Part shown: piece after piece, positions 20,715 through 33,165 of the stretch
How the letters are laid out: every line of letters begins with the position of its first letter
How positions within the stretch are numbered: position 1 is the stretch's first letter
NCBI RefSeq assembly: GCF_032854445.1
Contig: NW_027017986.1
Location: 1 to 64,000, forward strand
Reading direction: 5' to 3'
Source: Liolophura sinensis
Taxonomy: Eukaryota; Mollusca; Polyplacophora; Chitonida; Chitonidae
DNA length: 64,000 nt
Made by a program: the position numbers and the translations under genes
Notes under the pieces: generated by a model
Told to the model about the DNA's origin: nothing
The model's input: only the letters and a program-made list of their open reading frames with translations
The model's database searches: none

Positions 20715-23700
20715 GCCCAGCAACGGCTCTTACTCCATGGAAACCAAGGAAATTTGCAATTTTTCAACAGCTGGAGATGCCTGGCTTAATTCCGCATCTT
20801 TTGGCACCTTATTGATGTGGGTCAGTGTTCAGTTGTTCTTTTTACAGCAGACTGTATCAAGTACCTTGTGTTTTTTTATATACAAATGGTATGGTTTTTC
20901 TACATGTAGATAAAGACATTGAGTTTGTCTTCGACTTAGAAGTAAGACAACTGCTGGGTGAGTTAAATGGGCTTGGCCCAAAGATTTGACGTCGTCTGGG
21001 CTACCGAATGGCACATAACTTATAATGAAAAGTTGAATATATCAATGGCCAGTCGCGATGGTACATAGTAAATGTAGCCGATTTCAATTAGCAAAAAGAC
21101 CAGGCAAAAATGCAAAAGTGGAAAAACTGTTCCAATGCTGCTGGTAAGAGGCTAATCCGACGTATTTTTTGACGAGAAATCGAATGGTGCAAACCGCATT
21201 GCTCTCCGACCAACACTTTTGGCTGTAGCCACAATTGAATGATCATTGATGTCAAAATCAGGTGCCCAGCAACGGCTCTTACTCCATGGAAACCAAGGAA
21301 ATTTGCAATTTTTCAACAGCTGGAGATGCCTGGCCCAATTGCGCATCTTTTGGCACCTTATTGATGTGGGTCAGTGTTCAATTGTACTTTTTACAGCAGA
21401 CTGTATCAAGTACCTTGTGTTTTTTTTTTTATAGAAATGGTGTGGTTTTTCTACATGTAGATAAAGACATTGAGTTTGTCTTCGACTTAGAAGTAAGACA
21501 TTTGCTGGGTGAGTTAAATGGGCTTGGCCCAATGATTTGACGTCTTCTGGGCTACCGAAGGGCACATAACTTATAATGAAAAGTTGACTAGAGTAATGAC
21601 CAGTCGCGATGGTACATAGTAAATGTAGCCGATTTCAATTCGCAAAAACACCAGGCAAAAATCCAAAAGTGGAAAAACTCTTCCAGTGCTGCTGGTAACA
21701 GGCTAATCCAACGTATTTTGTGACGAGAAATCGAATGGTGCAAACCGCGTTGCTCTCCGACCAATACTTTTGGCTGTAGCCACAATTGAATAATCAATGA
21801 TGTTAAGATCACGTGCCCAACAACGGCTCTTACTCCATGGAAACCAAGGAAATTTGCAATTTTTCAATAGCTGGAGATGCCTGGCTTAATTCCGCATTTT
21901 TTGGCACCTTATTGATGTGGGTCAGTGTTCAATTGTACTTTTTACAGCAGACTGTATCAAGTACCTTGTGTTTTTTTTATATGCAAATGGTGTGGTTTTT
22001 CTACATGTAGATAAACACATTGAGTTTGTCTTTGACTTAGAAGTAAGACATTTGCTGGGTGAGTTAAATGGGCTCGGGCCAAAGATTTGACGTCTTCTGG
22101 GCTACCGAACGGCACATAACTTATAATGAAAAGTTGAATATAGTAATGACAAGTAGCGATGGTACATAGTAATTGTAGCCGATTTCAATTAGCAAAAAGA
22201 CCAGGCAAAAATTCAAAAGTGGAAAAATTGTTCCAGTGCTGCTGGTAGGAGGATAATCCAACATATTTTGTGGCGAGAAATCGAATGGTGCAAACCGCGT
22301 TGCTCTCCATTCAATTGTGGCTACAGCCAAAAGTATTGGTCGATCATTGATGTCAAAATCAGGTGCCCAGCAACGGCTCTTACTCCATGGAAACCAAGGA
22401 AATTTGCAATTTTTCAACAGCTGGAGATGCCTGGCTTAATTCCGCATCTTTTGGCACCTTATTGATGTGGGTCAGTGTTCAATTGTACTTTTTACAGCAG
22501 ACTGTATAAAGTACCTTGTGTTTTTTTTATATACAAATGGTGTGGTTTTTCTACATGTAGATAAAGACATTGAGTTTGTCTTCGACTTAGAAGTAAGACA
22601 TTTGCTGGGTGAGTTAAATGGGCTTGGCCCAAAGATTTGACGTCTTCTGGGCTACCGAAGGGCACATAACTTATAATGAAAAGTTGAATATAGCATTGAC
22701 CAGTCGCGATGGTACATAGTAAATGTAGCCGATTTCAATTAGCAAAAAGACCAGGCAAAAATCCAAAAGTGGAAAAACTGTTCCAATGCTGCTGGTAAGA
22801 GGCTAATCCGACGTATGTTGTGACGAGAAATCGAATGGTGCAAACCGCGTTGCTCTCCGACCAATACTTTTGGCTGTAGCCACAATTGAATGATCATTGA
22901 TGTCAAAATCAGGTGCCCAGCAACGGCTCTTACTCCATGGAATTTTTCAACAGCTGGAGATGCCTGGCTTAATTCCGCATCTGTTGGCACCTTATTGATG
23001 TGGGTCAGTGTTCAATTGTACTTTTTACAGCGGACTGTATAAAGTACCTTGTGTTTTTTTTATATACAAATGGTGTGGTTTTTCTACATGTACATAAAGA
23101 CATTGAGTTTGTCTTCGACTTAGAAGTAAGACAATTGCTTGGTGAGTTAAATGGGCTTGGCCCAAAGATTTGACGTCTTCTGGGCTACCGAAGGGCACAT
23201 AACTTATAATGAAAAGTTGAATATAGCATTGACCAGTTGCGATGGTACATAGTAAATGTAGCCGATTTCAATTCGCAAAAAGACCAGGCAAAAATCCAAA
23301 AGTGGAAAAACTGTTCCAATGCTGCTGTTTAGGGGCTAATCTGAAGTATTTTGTGACGAGAAATCGAATGGTGCAAACCGCATTGCTCTCCGACCAATAC
23401 TTTTGGTTGTAGCCACAATTGAATGATCATTGATGTCAAGATCACGTGCCCAGCAACGGCTCTTACTCCATGGAAACCAAGGAAATTTGCAATTTTTCAA
23501 CAGCTGGAGATGCCTGGCTTAATTCCGCATCTGTTGGCACCTTATTGATGTGGGTCAGTGTTCAATTGTACTTTTTACAGCAGACTGTATCAAGTACCTT
23601 GTGTTTTTTATATACAAATGGTGTGGTTTTTCTACATGTACATAAAGACATTGAGTTTGTCTTCGACTTAGAAGTAAGACATTTGCTTGGTGAGTTAAAT

Positions 23701-26700
23701 GGGCTTGGACCAAAGATTTGACGTCTTCTGGGCTACCGAAGGGCACATAACTTATAATGAAAAGTTGAATATAGCATTGACCAGTTGCGATGGTACATAG
23801 TAAATGTAGCCGATTTCAATTCGCAAAAAGACCAGGCAAAAATCCAAAAGTGGAAAAACTGTTCCAATGCTGCTGTTTAGGGGCTAATCCGACGTATTTT
23901 GTGACGAGAAATCGAATGGTGCAAACCGCGTTGCTCTCCGACCAATACTTTTGGTTGTAACCACAATTGAATGATCTATAATGTCAAAATCACGTGCCCA
24001 GCAACGGCTCTTACTCCATGGAAACCAAGGAAATTTGCAATTTTTCAACAGCTGGAGATGCCTGGCTTAATTCCGCATCTTTTGGCACCTTATTGATGTG
24101 GGTCAGTGTTCAGTTGTTCTTTTTACAGCAGACTGTATCAAGTGCCTTGTGTTTTTTTTTTATAGAAATGGTGTGGTTTTTCAACATGTAGATAAAGACA
24201 TTGAGTTTGTCTTCGACTTAGAAGTAAGACATTTGCTGGGTGAGTTAAATGGGCTTTGCCCAAAGACTTGACGTCGTCTGGGCTACCGAAGGGCACATAA
24301 CTTATAATGAAAAGTTGACTAGAGTAATGACCAGTCGCGATGGTACATAGTAAATGTAGCCGATTTCAATTAGCAAAAAGACCAGGCAAAAATCCAAAAG
24401 TGGAAAAACTGTTCCAATGCTGCTGGTAAGAGGCTAATCCAACGTATTTTGTGATGAGAAATCGAATGGTGCAAACCGCATTGCTCTCCGACCAATACTT
24501 TTGGCTGTAGCCTCAATTGAATGATCATTGATGTCAAAATCAGGTGCCCAGCAACGGCTCTTACTCCATGGAAACCAAGGAAATTTGCAATTTTTCAACA
24601 GCTGGAGATGCCTGGCTTAATTGCGCATCTTTTGGCACCTTATTGATGTGGATCAGTGTTCAATTGTACTTTTTACAGCAGACTGTATCAAGTACCTTGT
24701 GTTTTTTTTTTATAGAAATGGTGTGGTTTTTCTACATGTAGATAAAGACATTGAGTTTGTCTTCGACTTAGAAGTAAGACATTTGCTGGGTGAGTTAAAT
24801 GGGCTCGGCCCAATGATTTGACGTCTTCTGGGCTACCGAAGGGCACATAACTTATAATGAAAAGTTGACTAGAGTAATGACCAGTCGCGATGGTACATAG
24901 TAAATGTAGCCGATTTCAATTCGCAAAAAGACCAGGCAAAAATCCAAAAGTGGAAAAACTGTTCCAATGCTGCTGGTAAGAGGCTAATCCGACGTATTTT
25001 GTGACGAGAAATCGAATAGTGCTATCCGCGTTGCTCTCCAACCAATACTTTTGGCTGTAGCCACAATTGAATAATTATTTATGTCAAAATCACGTGCCCA
25101 GCAACGGCTCTTACTCCATGGAAACCAAGGAAATTTGCAATTTTTCAACAGCTGGAGATGCCTTGCTTAATTGCGCATCTTTTGGCACCTTATTGATGTG
25201 GGTCAGTGTTCAATTGTACTTTTTACAGTAGAATGTATCAAGTACCTTGTGTTTTTTATATACAAATGGTGTGGTTTTTCTACATGTAGATAAAGACATT
25301 GAGTTTGTCTTCGACTTAGAAGTAAGACATTTGCTGGGTGAGTTAAATGGGCTTGGCCCAAAGATTTGACGTCGTCTGGGCTACCGAAGGGCACATAACT
25401 TATAATGAAAAGTTAAATATAGTAATGACCAGTCGCGGTGGTACATATAAAATGTAGCCGATTTTAATTCGCAAAAAGACCAGGCAAAAATCCAAAAGTG
25501 GAAAAACTGTTCCAATGCTGCTGGTAAGAGGCTAATCCGACGTATTTTATGACGAGAAATCGAATGGTGCAAGCCGCGTTGCTCTCCGACCAATACTTTT
25601 GGCTGTAGCCACAAATGAATAATCATTGATGTCAAGATCACGTGCCCAGCAACGGCTCTTACTCCATGGAAACCAAGGAAATTTGCAATTTTTCAACAGC
25701 TGGAGATGCCTGGCCCAATTGCGCATCTATTGGCACCTTATTGATGTGGGTCAGTGTTCAATTTTACTTTTTACAGCGGAATGTATCAAGTATCTTGTGT
25801 TTTTTATATACAAATGGTGTGGTTTTTCTACATGTAGATATAGACATTGAGTTTGTCTTCGACTTAGAAGTAAGACATTTGCTTGGTGAGTTAAATGGGC
25901 TTTGCCCAAAGATTTGACGTCTTCTGGGCTACCGAAGGGCACATAACTTATAATGAAAAGTTGAATATAGTAATGACCAGTCGCGATGGTACATAGTAAA
26001 TGTAGCCGATTTCAATTCGCAAAAAGACCAGGCAAAAATCCAAAAGTGGAAAAACTGTTCCAATGCTGCTGGTAAGAGGCTAATCCAACGTATTTTGTGA
26101 TGAGAAATCGAATGGTGCAAACCGCATTGCTCTCCGACCAATACTTTTGGCTGTAGCCACAATTGAATGATCATTGATGTCAAAATCACGTGCCCAGCAA
26201 CGGCTCTTACTCCATGGAAACCAAGGAAATTTGCAATTTTTCAACAGCTGGAGATGCCTGGCTTAATTCCGCATCTTTTGGCACCTTATTGATGTGGGTC
26301 AGTGTTTAATTGTACTTTTTACAGCAGACTGTATCAAGTACCTTGTGTTTTTTTTTTATAGAAATGGTGTGGTTTTTGTACATGTAGATAAAGACATTGA
26401 GTTTGTCTTCGACTTAGAAGTAAGACATTTGCTGGGTGAGTTAAATGAGCTTGGCCCAAAGATTTGACGTCTTCTGGGCTACCGAAGGGCACATAACTTA
26501 TAATGAAAAGTTGACTAGAGTAATGACCAGTCGCGATGGTACATAGTAAATGTAGCCGATTTCAATTCGCAAAAAGACCAGGCAAAAATCCAAAAGTGGA
26601 AAAACTGTTCCAATGCTGCTGGTAAGAGGCTAATCCGACGTATTTTGTGACGAGAAATCGAATAGTGCTATCCGCGTTGCTCTCCGACCAATACTTTTGG

Positions 26701-27230
26701 CTGTAGCCACAATTGAATGATCATTTATGTCAAAATCACGTGCCCAGCAACGGCTCTTACTCCATGGAAACCAAGGAAATTTGCAATTTTTCAACAGCTG
26801 GAGATGCCTTGCTTAATTCCGCATCTTTTGGCACCTTATTGATGTGGGTCAGTGTTCAATTGTACTTTTTACAGTAGAATGTATCAAGTACCTTGTGTTT
26901 TTTATATACAAATGGTGTGGTTTTTCTACATGTAGATAAAGACATTGAGTTTGTCTTCGACTTAGAAGTAAGACATTTGCTGGGTGAGTTAAATGGGCTT
27001 GGCCCAATGATTTGACGTCGTCTGGGCTACCGAAGGGCACATAACTTATAATGAAAAGTTGAATATAGTAATGACCAGTCGCGATGGTACATAGTAAATG
27101 TAGGCGATTTCAATTAGCAAAAAGACCAGGCAAAAATCCAAAAGTGGAAAATCTGTTCCAATGCTGCTGGTAAGAGGCTAATCCGACGTATTTTGTGACG
27201 AGAAATCGAATGGAGCAAACCGCGTTGCTC

Positions 27231-27242
27231 TCCGACCAATAC
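27231..27242. repeat. Target-site duplication of C4, left copy
   Basis: TCCGACCAATAC, repeated at 33154-33165. It could be 14 bp if a preceding TC, shared with the tail end, is counted. The final C is ambiguous with the first C of the element. Confidence 0.88.
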
Positions 27243-27844
27243 CCCCGTGGGGTTTCCGGGGTGATAAGAATAGGACCTCAGCCCTCTAAGCAAGCTTGTC
27301 GTAAAAGTCGACTAACCTAGAGCTCTCCTGTGTGAACCCGGTGAATATAATAGGCTCACATCTTCTCGGTTGTGTGAGAGGCAACCGGGGAGCGACCTGT
27401 TTGCCGTGGGTTGCGACCCGTAATCTACGAAAACGGGATCCTGGTGGCTGAGGGCGGGTTGGTCTTGTGAGATCCTCACGCCCAACACGTCACTTTGGCC
27501 CTTACTTGGAGAGAGACGGGAGGTCGGATGGGCCCGGTTCGATCAATCGGCTTGGTCATGTCTTGCCTCTACGTGGTCCCAATTGCCTCAATAACAGCAT
27601 ATCGTTTGGCGAACAAATATTATTTCTGAAATATCGTTTGTAGGACTACGTTTTGAGGCGGTGGCTCATGGGTCAATCGAGTAGATTGAATTTAACCTTT
27701 TGGTATAAATCAATCTGTTCGAGTATACCTCATATGGAATCCTTGGTGTCTTTCCTGCTGGGTATCCCCAGGTTCAGACATCGCCCTTGTTGGCACTCCG
27801 TGGTGGGTGGGGAACATGTGGGGTGAACTTCATACATATAAACC
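27243..27844 (+). promoter_or_regulatory. LINE C4 5' leader (a type)
   Basis: 602 nt, the same length as in C3 and closely similar throughout, including the ATATCGTTTG-AGGACTACG segment absent from C2 and C5. The wobble-paired ~12-bp arm pair upstream of ORF1 is kept. The TGTGAGCC arm has a mismatch here. Confidence 0.7.
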
Positions 27845-29194
27845 ATGTCTGCATTAAAAATTTCTACAAATGTTTCCAATTTATCTAACCGAACTTCCTC
27901 TCAGCCGACTTTGTTGCCGTGTGTTGATAAAAAGAGGAAGTTATCTGACTCAATTGATAATGAACAGGATAGCTGGCCGGCTTTTATTGTTCTCTCAACA
28001 AAGAGTGAACAAAAGCCGGCCTCCAAAATTCATCCGTTCCTTTTGAAAAGAGCTCTCCAGGGTGCAGCTGGTACTCTTAAAAACGTTAAAAAGCTGAGAT
28101 CCGGAGACATTCTCATTGAATGTTTCCGGAGGCAACAGTCTAAAAATCTGCTGTCATTGAATAAAATTTCCGATATACCTGTTTTCGTATCCCCTCACAA
28201 TTCCCTGAAGAGCTGTCAGGGAATAATTCGTGATAGGGATGCTGATATTATTGACTTAACCGAAGAGGAAATCTGCGAGGAGTTAAAATCACAAGGTGTT
28301 GCCAGAGTAAAACGCTTCACTATGAAGAAATCTGGCAATATCATTAAACTAAATACATATCTTTTGACATTCAATACTACATCTCTTCCGTCATATATCT
28401 ATATTGGCCCGTATAGGGTTAATGTGGCTTTATATATCCCTAACCCTACACGCTGCTTCACTTGCCAAAAATTTGGCCATGGCAAGGGCCAATGTAGAAA
28501 TAAACTGGTTTGTTTCCGGTGCGGCAGTGGGGGTCATGATGGTTTCGATTGCAACAGCATAGTTAAGTGCTGCAATTGCGGTGGAGATCACATGGCCTCT
28601 TCTAGAGACTGTCCACTGTTCGTAAAAGAAAAGCAGATAATCAACCTCAAATTTAAAAACAACATATCTTATCAGGAAGCCCGCAGATTGGTCTTGCCTT
28701 CTAATTCCTCTCTGCATACTTCGTTCGCCAATGTGGTCAAGCGAGTAGTATCTGTTGCTACTCAAACTTCATTGACTTGGCCCATTGAAAACGACAAACC
28801 TAGTAGCACTTCTGTCAAACTTTCGGCTCAACCTGCGCAAAACACTTGTTCAACCCAGACCACTTCAGCAGAACAAATAAAAACAGTAAATAGTATCGAA
28901 AAATCTGATAAACCTGAACCTAATGACAGCATCAAATCAAAAAACAAACCTCACAGTAATAACAATAAAACTAATAAACCTAGTGGCCCCACAGAGCGTC
29001 CCTCTAAGGCCACTAGGGACCCTGTTCAAACTTTTAACAAGTTTGGATTGTTGGAGGACGTTGGTCCTTCAGCCTCAGATGCGGATGTGATGGATACATC
29101 ACCCGCACCAGGGAGATCTAACAGCCGATCTCCACGGAAGGGTCGTCCGCGGTCCAAACATAAAGATAAATCCCCCATACGCCTCCCTCCATAA
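27845..29194 (+). CDS. LINE ORF1 protein, Gag-like with three CCHC knuckles (449 aa), C4
   Basis: Close relative of the C3 ORF1 with the same architecture: KKRKLSDS near the start, LRSGDILIE, the YIGPYRVNVALYIPNP segment, knuckles beginning at C204, C223 and C242, an Asn/Lys-rich linker and a basic Ser-Arg tail. It is shorter than C3 by a few residues in the low-complexity linker. There are no stops or frameshifts. It overlaps ORF2 as TAATG at 29192-29196. The 10-bp inverted repeat at 28979-29017 is perfect. Confidence 0.94.
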   Translation: MSALKISTNVSNLSNRTSSQPTLLPCVDKKRKLSDSIDNEQDSWPAFIVLSTKSEQKPASKIHPFLLKRALQGAAGTLKNVKKLRSGDILIECFRRQQSKNLLSLNKISDIPVFVSPHNSLKSCQGIIRDRDADIIDLTEEEICEELKSQGVARVKRFTMKKSGNIIKLNTYLLTFNTTSLPSYIYIGPYRVNVALYIPNPTRCFTCQKFGHGKGQCRNKLVCFRCGSGGHDGFDCNSIVKCCNCGGDHMASSRDCPLFVKEKQIINLKFKNNISYQEARRLVLPSNSSLHTSFANVVKRVVSVATQTSLTWPIENDKPSSTSVKLSAQPAQNTCSTQTTSAEQIKTVNSIEKSDKPEPNDSIKSKNKPHSNNNKTNKPSGPTERPSKATRDPVQTFNKFGLLEDVGPSASDADVMDTSPAPGRSNSRSPRKGRPRSKHKDKSPIRLPP

Positions 29195-32100
29195 TGTCTT
29201 CTTTAGACAAAATTATACAGTGGAATTGTCGAGGTCTTAAGGTAAATTTTATTGAAATAACACAGCTAGTTCAATTACTAAATCCTATCGCCCTTTGTCT
29301 TCAGGAGACTCACCTGAAGACATCTGACAAAGATAAAATAACTCTTAAAAATTATTCTTTATATAGTACTTATTCAAATGAAGAAGAGCGAGCTGCAGGC
29401 GGCTCCTCGATCTTTATCAATAACAATATTATTCACAGCCCTGTTGCTCTGGATACAGAGCTTCAGGCTGTGGCCGTTCGTGTTTCATTGTCTGAAACAA
29501 TCACATTATGTTCAGTGTATGTTCCTCCTAGCGTTTCTTTGTCGGCTTTCCAGTTACATAATTTAAAAGAACAATTGCCAAAACCTTTTATAATAATGGG
29601 TGATTTTAATTCCCATAACCCCCTATGGGGCAGTAACAACATAAATAATAAGGGCAAGATAGTTGAAGACTTCTTATCGAAGGAGGAACTGTGTTATTTC
29701 AATGATGGTTCTAATACCTATTTACATCCGGGTAATGGCATTTATTCTGCTATCGATCTCACTATCACGGATCCATCACTTTTCCTTGATTTTTCTTGGA
29801 AGGTGCATGACGATCTTTGTGGTAGTGACCATTTTCCTATTACCCTAGAGCATATCACTTCTAATTCTTTAGAACGTGTAGCTAGGTGGAAATTCGATAA
29901 AGCAGATTGGATCGCATTTGAGATGTTCTGTGAGGCTGATATCACTTCAGAGACTCTCAAAGCAGCAGATGATCCTGTGTTAAAATTTAACGAGCTTGTA
30001 TTACGAGCTGCCGATAGAACTATACCTAAGACCTCGACAAATCCAAAATCCAAGAGTAAACCCTGGTACGACAATGACTGTCGTAAAGCCATAAAGGACC
30101 GTAAAAAGGCTGAACGTAGATTTAACCATTGTCCTACTAATAATAACTTAAACCAGGTTCGTATTTTTCGAGCTAAGGCTCGTCGATTACTCAAGTCCAA
30201 GAGACGATCTTGTTGGCGGAACTTTGTTTCGGGCATTACGTCAAAAACACCCATGCGTAAGGTCTGGAACATGGTTCAGAAACTTAAGGGCAAAAATAAT
30301 AAAGCAAAAGTTCAGCATTTAAAAGATGGAGATAATATAATAACTTCTCCACCCGATATAGCTAATAAACTAGCTGAAACAATCTCAAAGAAATCTTCTT
30401 CTGAGAATTATACTAAAGAATTCCAACGTATTAAAAACCAGAAGGAAAAAACCAAATTGCCCTTTTCTTCTAAGAATTTAGAAGATTATAATAATCCTTT
30501 TAATATCGAGGAACTTAAAACTGCATTAAAAAAGGCCCACGATACTGCTTGTGGTCCTGATAATGTATATTATAAGTTTCTGAACCATTTACCACCTGAG
30601 CCACTGGAGACTCTCTTGGACTTGATTAATGATATTTGGATAACTGGTAATTTTCCAGCCTCATGGAGGGAGGCGTGTATTATCCCGGTTCCCAAACCGG
30701 GTAAGGATCATAATGATCCAAATAATTACCGTCCCATAGCTCTTACCAGCTGTGTCTGTAAGACTATGGAACGGATGATTAATGATAGACTTCTTTGGTT
30801 TCTTGAAACCAACAAGCTTTTATCTAATATTCAATGTGGTTTTCGGCAAGGTAGATCTACCATGGATCACCTTGTTCGATTCGAAACCTTTATTCGCGAT
30901 GGCTTCATGAATAACGAACATGTGGTGTCCATATTTTTTGACCTTGAAAAGGCCTACGACACCACATGGAAATATGGTATTTTAAAAGACCTCGCGAACA
31001 TGGGTCTTAAAGGTCGATTACCTATATTTATATCTCAATTTTTATCCGATCGTCAGTTTAAGGTACGGGTTGGGTCCACTCTTTCTGACTCTTATGAGCA
31101 GGAAATGGGTGTACCCCAGGGCAGCATTCTATCACCAACTCTGTTTAGCATAAAAATAAATAGCCTAGCAAAAACATTAACATCTGGCACAGAGGGTTCT
31201 TTATACGTAGATGATTTCCTTATATGCTACCGAGCTAAGAACATGAATAATATCGAACGTCAGTTGCAGCTTTGTCTCAATAAGATCGAGAAATGGGCAA
31301 CTGAAAACGGTTTTAGATTTTCAACGTCTAAAACCGTCGGCATGCATTTTTGTAATAAACGGAAACTTCATCTTGACCCTGAGCTTACTTTTTGTGGTAA
31401 ACAGATTAAAATTGTTGGAGAAACAAAATTTTTAGGTATAATATTTGATAGTAAGCTATCTTTTATACCTCACATAAAAATGCTTAAAGCTAAATGTACA
31501 AAGGCTCTCGATATAATTAAGGTCGTGTCTAGCACCGATTGGGGTGCTGACCGATCAGTTTTACTTAATTTATATCGTTCTCTGGTGAGGTCTAAATTGG
31601 ACTATGGATCCATCATTTACGGTTCCGCTAGGAAATCGTACATTAAAATGTTGGATCCCGTTCATCACCAAGGTTTGAGGCTCAGCCTTGGTGCTTTTAG
31701 AACCTCACCAGTAGAGAGTTTATACGTGGAGGCTAATGAACCTTCTTTATATCACCGACGTATAAAACTTAGCCTTCAATATAGTACAAAGCTTAAAGCT
31801 CATCCAACAAACCCTGCCTACGACTGTGTTTTCAATCCATTATATGTAGACAAATATACTAAATGTCCTAACAAGATCCCTTCGTTCGGTCTTCGTATAC
31901 AGGACCATGTTGTGGGAGGTAACATCAAGCTGGATGATATAGCTCCGGTGTCTTTTCCGGAGTCTCCTCCATGGCTTCTCCCACAACCAAAACTAATATT
32001 TGATCTACGTAAATATAATAAATCGAATATAAATCCTCTTATAATTCAGCAAGGTTTTGCTGAAATTAAAGCTAATTATACGGATTATAAATTTATATAT

Positions 32101-32724
32101 ACTGACGGGTCGAAGGATGGGGACAGGGTTGCGACTGCGGCTGTCATAGAGCAGCGGGTCTCTTCCTTTCGTCTTCCATCCTCTTCTTCAATATTCTCTG
32201 CCGAGGCCAGAGCTATACTCCTTGACTTATCATATGTTTCTTCTGGGTGTGCCAAGAGGGCAATGATATGCACGGACTCGTTGTCTTGCTTATTGGCAAT
32301 ACAGAATAATAAATTTAAAAATCCCTTGATCCTTCAAATTTTAGCTATACATAGGAAATTAATTAGAAGAGGTAAAGATATTATATTCTGCTGGATACCA
32401 AGTCATATTGGTATCCATGGAAACACAGTCGCAGACAGGGAGGCGAAAGCTGCCCTAAAAAAACCCATATCTAAGATAAAAATCCCTTATACTGACATGA
32501 AGTCCAATATTCTTAAATATATTCGTGGCCTTTGGCAGGGTGAATGGAACTTGCAGGTCCATAATAAACTGCATGCCATTCATCCGGTCATTGGCTATAA
32601 TTCATATACATTTGATATGTCTCGTAGAGACCAAGTCGTTTTAACCAGATGCCGTATTGGACATTCTCATCTGACACAATTTCATCTTGGATGGGAGCAG
32701 TGCTCCCGAGTGTGTTGGATGTGA
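29194..32724 (+). CDS. LINE ORF2 polyprotein (endonuclease, RT, RNase H), C-terminus lost by frameshift, C4
   Basis: The same polyprotein as C3. The endonuclease motifs (IIQWNCRGL, QETHLK, GDFNSHNPLWGS, SDHFP), RT motifs (FDLEKAYD, VPQGSILSP, YVDDF) and all four RNase H acids (YTDGS, AEARA, CTDS, ADREAK) are present. Near 32674-32678 the sequence CTGACACAATTT lacks two bases of CTGACACACAATTT. The frame shifts after HSHLT and ends at 32724. The original frame continues to 32887 and encodes the lost ~66 residues with the CX2CX7HX4C motif. Whether the truncated protein keeps activity is unknown; that C-terminal motif is conserved in this family. Confidence 0.9.
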   Translation: MSSLDKIIQWNCRGLKVNFIEITQLVQLLNPIALCLQETHLKTSDKDKITLKNYSLYSTYSNEEERAAGGSSIFINNNIIHSPVALDTELQAVAVRVSLSETITLCSVYVPPSVSLSAFQLHNLKEQLPKPFIIMGDFNSHNPLWGSNNINNKGKIVEDFLSKEELCYFNDGSNTYLHPGNGIYSAIDLTITDPSLFLDFSWKVHDDLCGSDHFPITLEHITSNSLERVARWKFDKADWIAFEMFCEADITSETLKAADDPVLKFNELVLRAADRTIPKTSTNPKSKSKPWYDNDCRKAIKDRKKAERRFNHCPTNNNLNQVRIFRAKARRLLKSKRRSCWRNFVSGITSKTPMRKVWNMVQKLKGKNNKAKVQHLKDGDNIITSPPDIANKLAETISKKSSSENYTKEFQRIKNQKEKTKLPFSSKNLEDYNNPFNIEELKTALKKAHDTACGPDNVYYKFLNHLPPEPLETLLDLINDIWITGNFPASWREACIIPVPKPGKDHNDPNNYRPIALTSCVCKTMERMINDRLLWFLETNKLLSNIQCGFRQGRSTMDHLVRFETFIRDGFMNNEHVVSIFFDLEKAYDTTWKYGILKDLANMGLKGRLPIFISQFLSDRQFKVRVGSTLSDSYEQEMGVPQGSILSPTLFSIKINSLAKTLTSGTEGSLYVDDFLICYRAKNMNNIERQLQLCLNKIEKWATENGFRFSTSKTVGMHFCNKRKLHLDPELTFCGKQIKIVGETKFLGIIFDSKLSFIPHIKMLKAKCTKALDIIKVVSSTDWGADRSVLLNLYRSLVRSKLDYGSIIYGSARKSYIKMLDPVHHQGLRLSLGAFRTSPVESLYVEANEPSLYHRRIKLSLQYSTKLKAHPTNPAYDCVFNPLYVDKYTKCPNKIPSFGLRIQDHVVGGNIKLDDIAPVSFPESPPWLLPQPKLIFDLRKYNKSNINPLIIQQGFAEIKANYTDYKFIYTDGSKDGDRVATAAVIEQRVSSFRLPSSSSIFSAEARAILLDLSYVSSGCAKRAMICTDSLSCLLAIQNNKFKNPLILQILAIHRKLIRRGKDIIFCWIPSHIGIHGNTVADREAKAALKKPISKIKIPYTDMKSNILKYIRGLWQGEWNLQVHNKLHAIHPVIGYNSYTFDMSRRDQVVLTRCRIGHSHLTQFHLGWEQCSRVCWM

Positions 32725-32887
32725 TGCTCAATATGGCATCAAACATATTCTGGTTGACTGTGTAGACTTTGCCCATGTTCGGCAGAGATTCTACACAGTC
32801 AACTCTTTATATGATTTATTTGACAGCATCGCTGGCGATGTTGTCATAAATTATTTGAAGGCCATTGGTCTATATCATAAAATATAA

Positions 32888-33153
32888 ATTTTAATTTGTC
32901 ATAAATATCTATAGATAAACAGTTATATATATATATTTATACATGTACTATAACCCTGGTTTTCGAGTTTTAAATCTTATTTTTCTTTTATTCGATTTTA
33001 ATCACGTCTGTACTTTTTGTTTTACTTTTGGTGTTCATATTATCATATCGAAAACCTTAACCGTATCTTGCTTTCACCTTGTTCTCGCCACGGTATGGCT
33101 GAAATATTGCCGATGTGGCGTTAAGCCATAATCATTCATTCATTCATTCATTC
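32888..33153 (+). other. LINE C4 3' UTR (alpha type), hairpin and (ATTC)5 tail
   Basis: Matches the 3' UTR of C1 and C2 nearly base for base (ATCTATAGATAAACAGTTAT, TACATGTACTATAACCCTGG) and differs from C3 and C5. It ends with the TGGCGTTAAGCCA hairpin and five ATTC units, one more than the other copies. Confidence 0.8.
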
Positions 33154-33165
33154 TCCGACCAATAC
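33154..33165. repeat. Target-site duplication of C4, right copy
   Basis: TCCGACCAATAC, identical to 27231-27242, directly after the (ATTC)5 tail. Confidence 0.88.

Larger units (their letters stand above)
20705..27242 (+). repeat. Satellite B array, block 2 (~12 monomers)
   Basis: Continuous head-to-tail ~550-bp monomers. The T-run before ATATACAAATGG or ATAGAAATGG varies between 6 and 11, consistent with slippage. One unit near 22936 lacks about 17 bp (ACCAAGGAAATTTGC region). Monomers at about 22.4-24.0 kb match block 1 closely, including a shared CATCTGTTGGCACC variant and a GCTGCTGTTTAGGGG variant. No other feature is seen. Confidence 0.93.
27243..33153 (+). mobile_element. LINE copy C4, full length, one late frameshift
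   Basis: A 5911-bp insertion into satellite B with a 12-14 bp target-site duplication (TCCGACCAATAC). It has an a-type 5' leader (as C3) but an alpha-type 3' UTR (as C1 and C2), and ends in (ATTC)5 at 33134-33153. ORF1 is intact, and ORF2 is open through RNase H before a 2-nt deletion. It is a young copy that has probably only just lost function. Confidence 0.95.
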
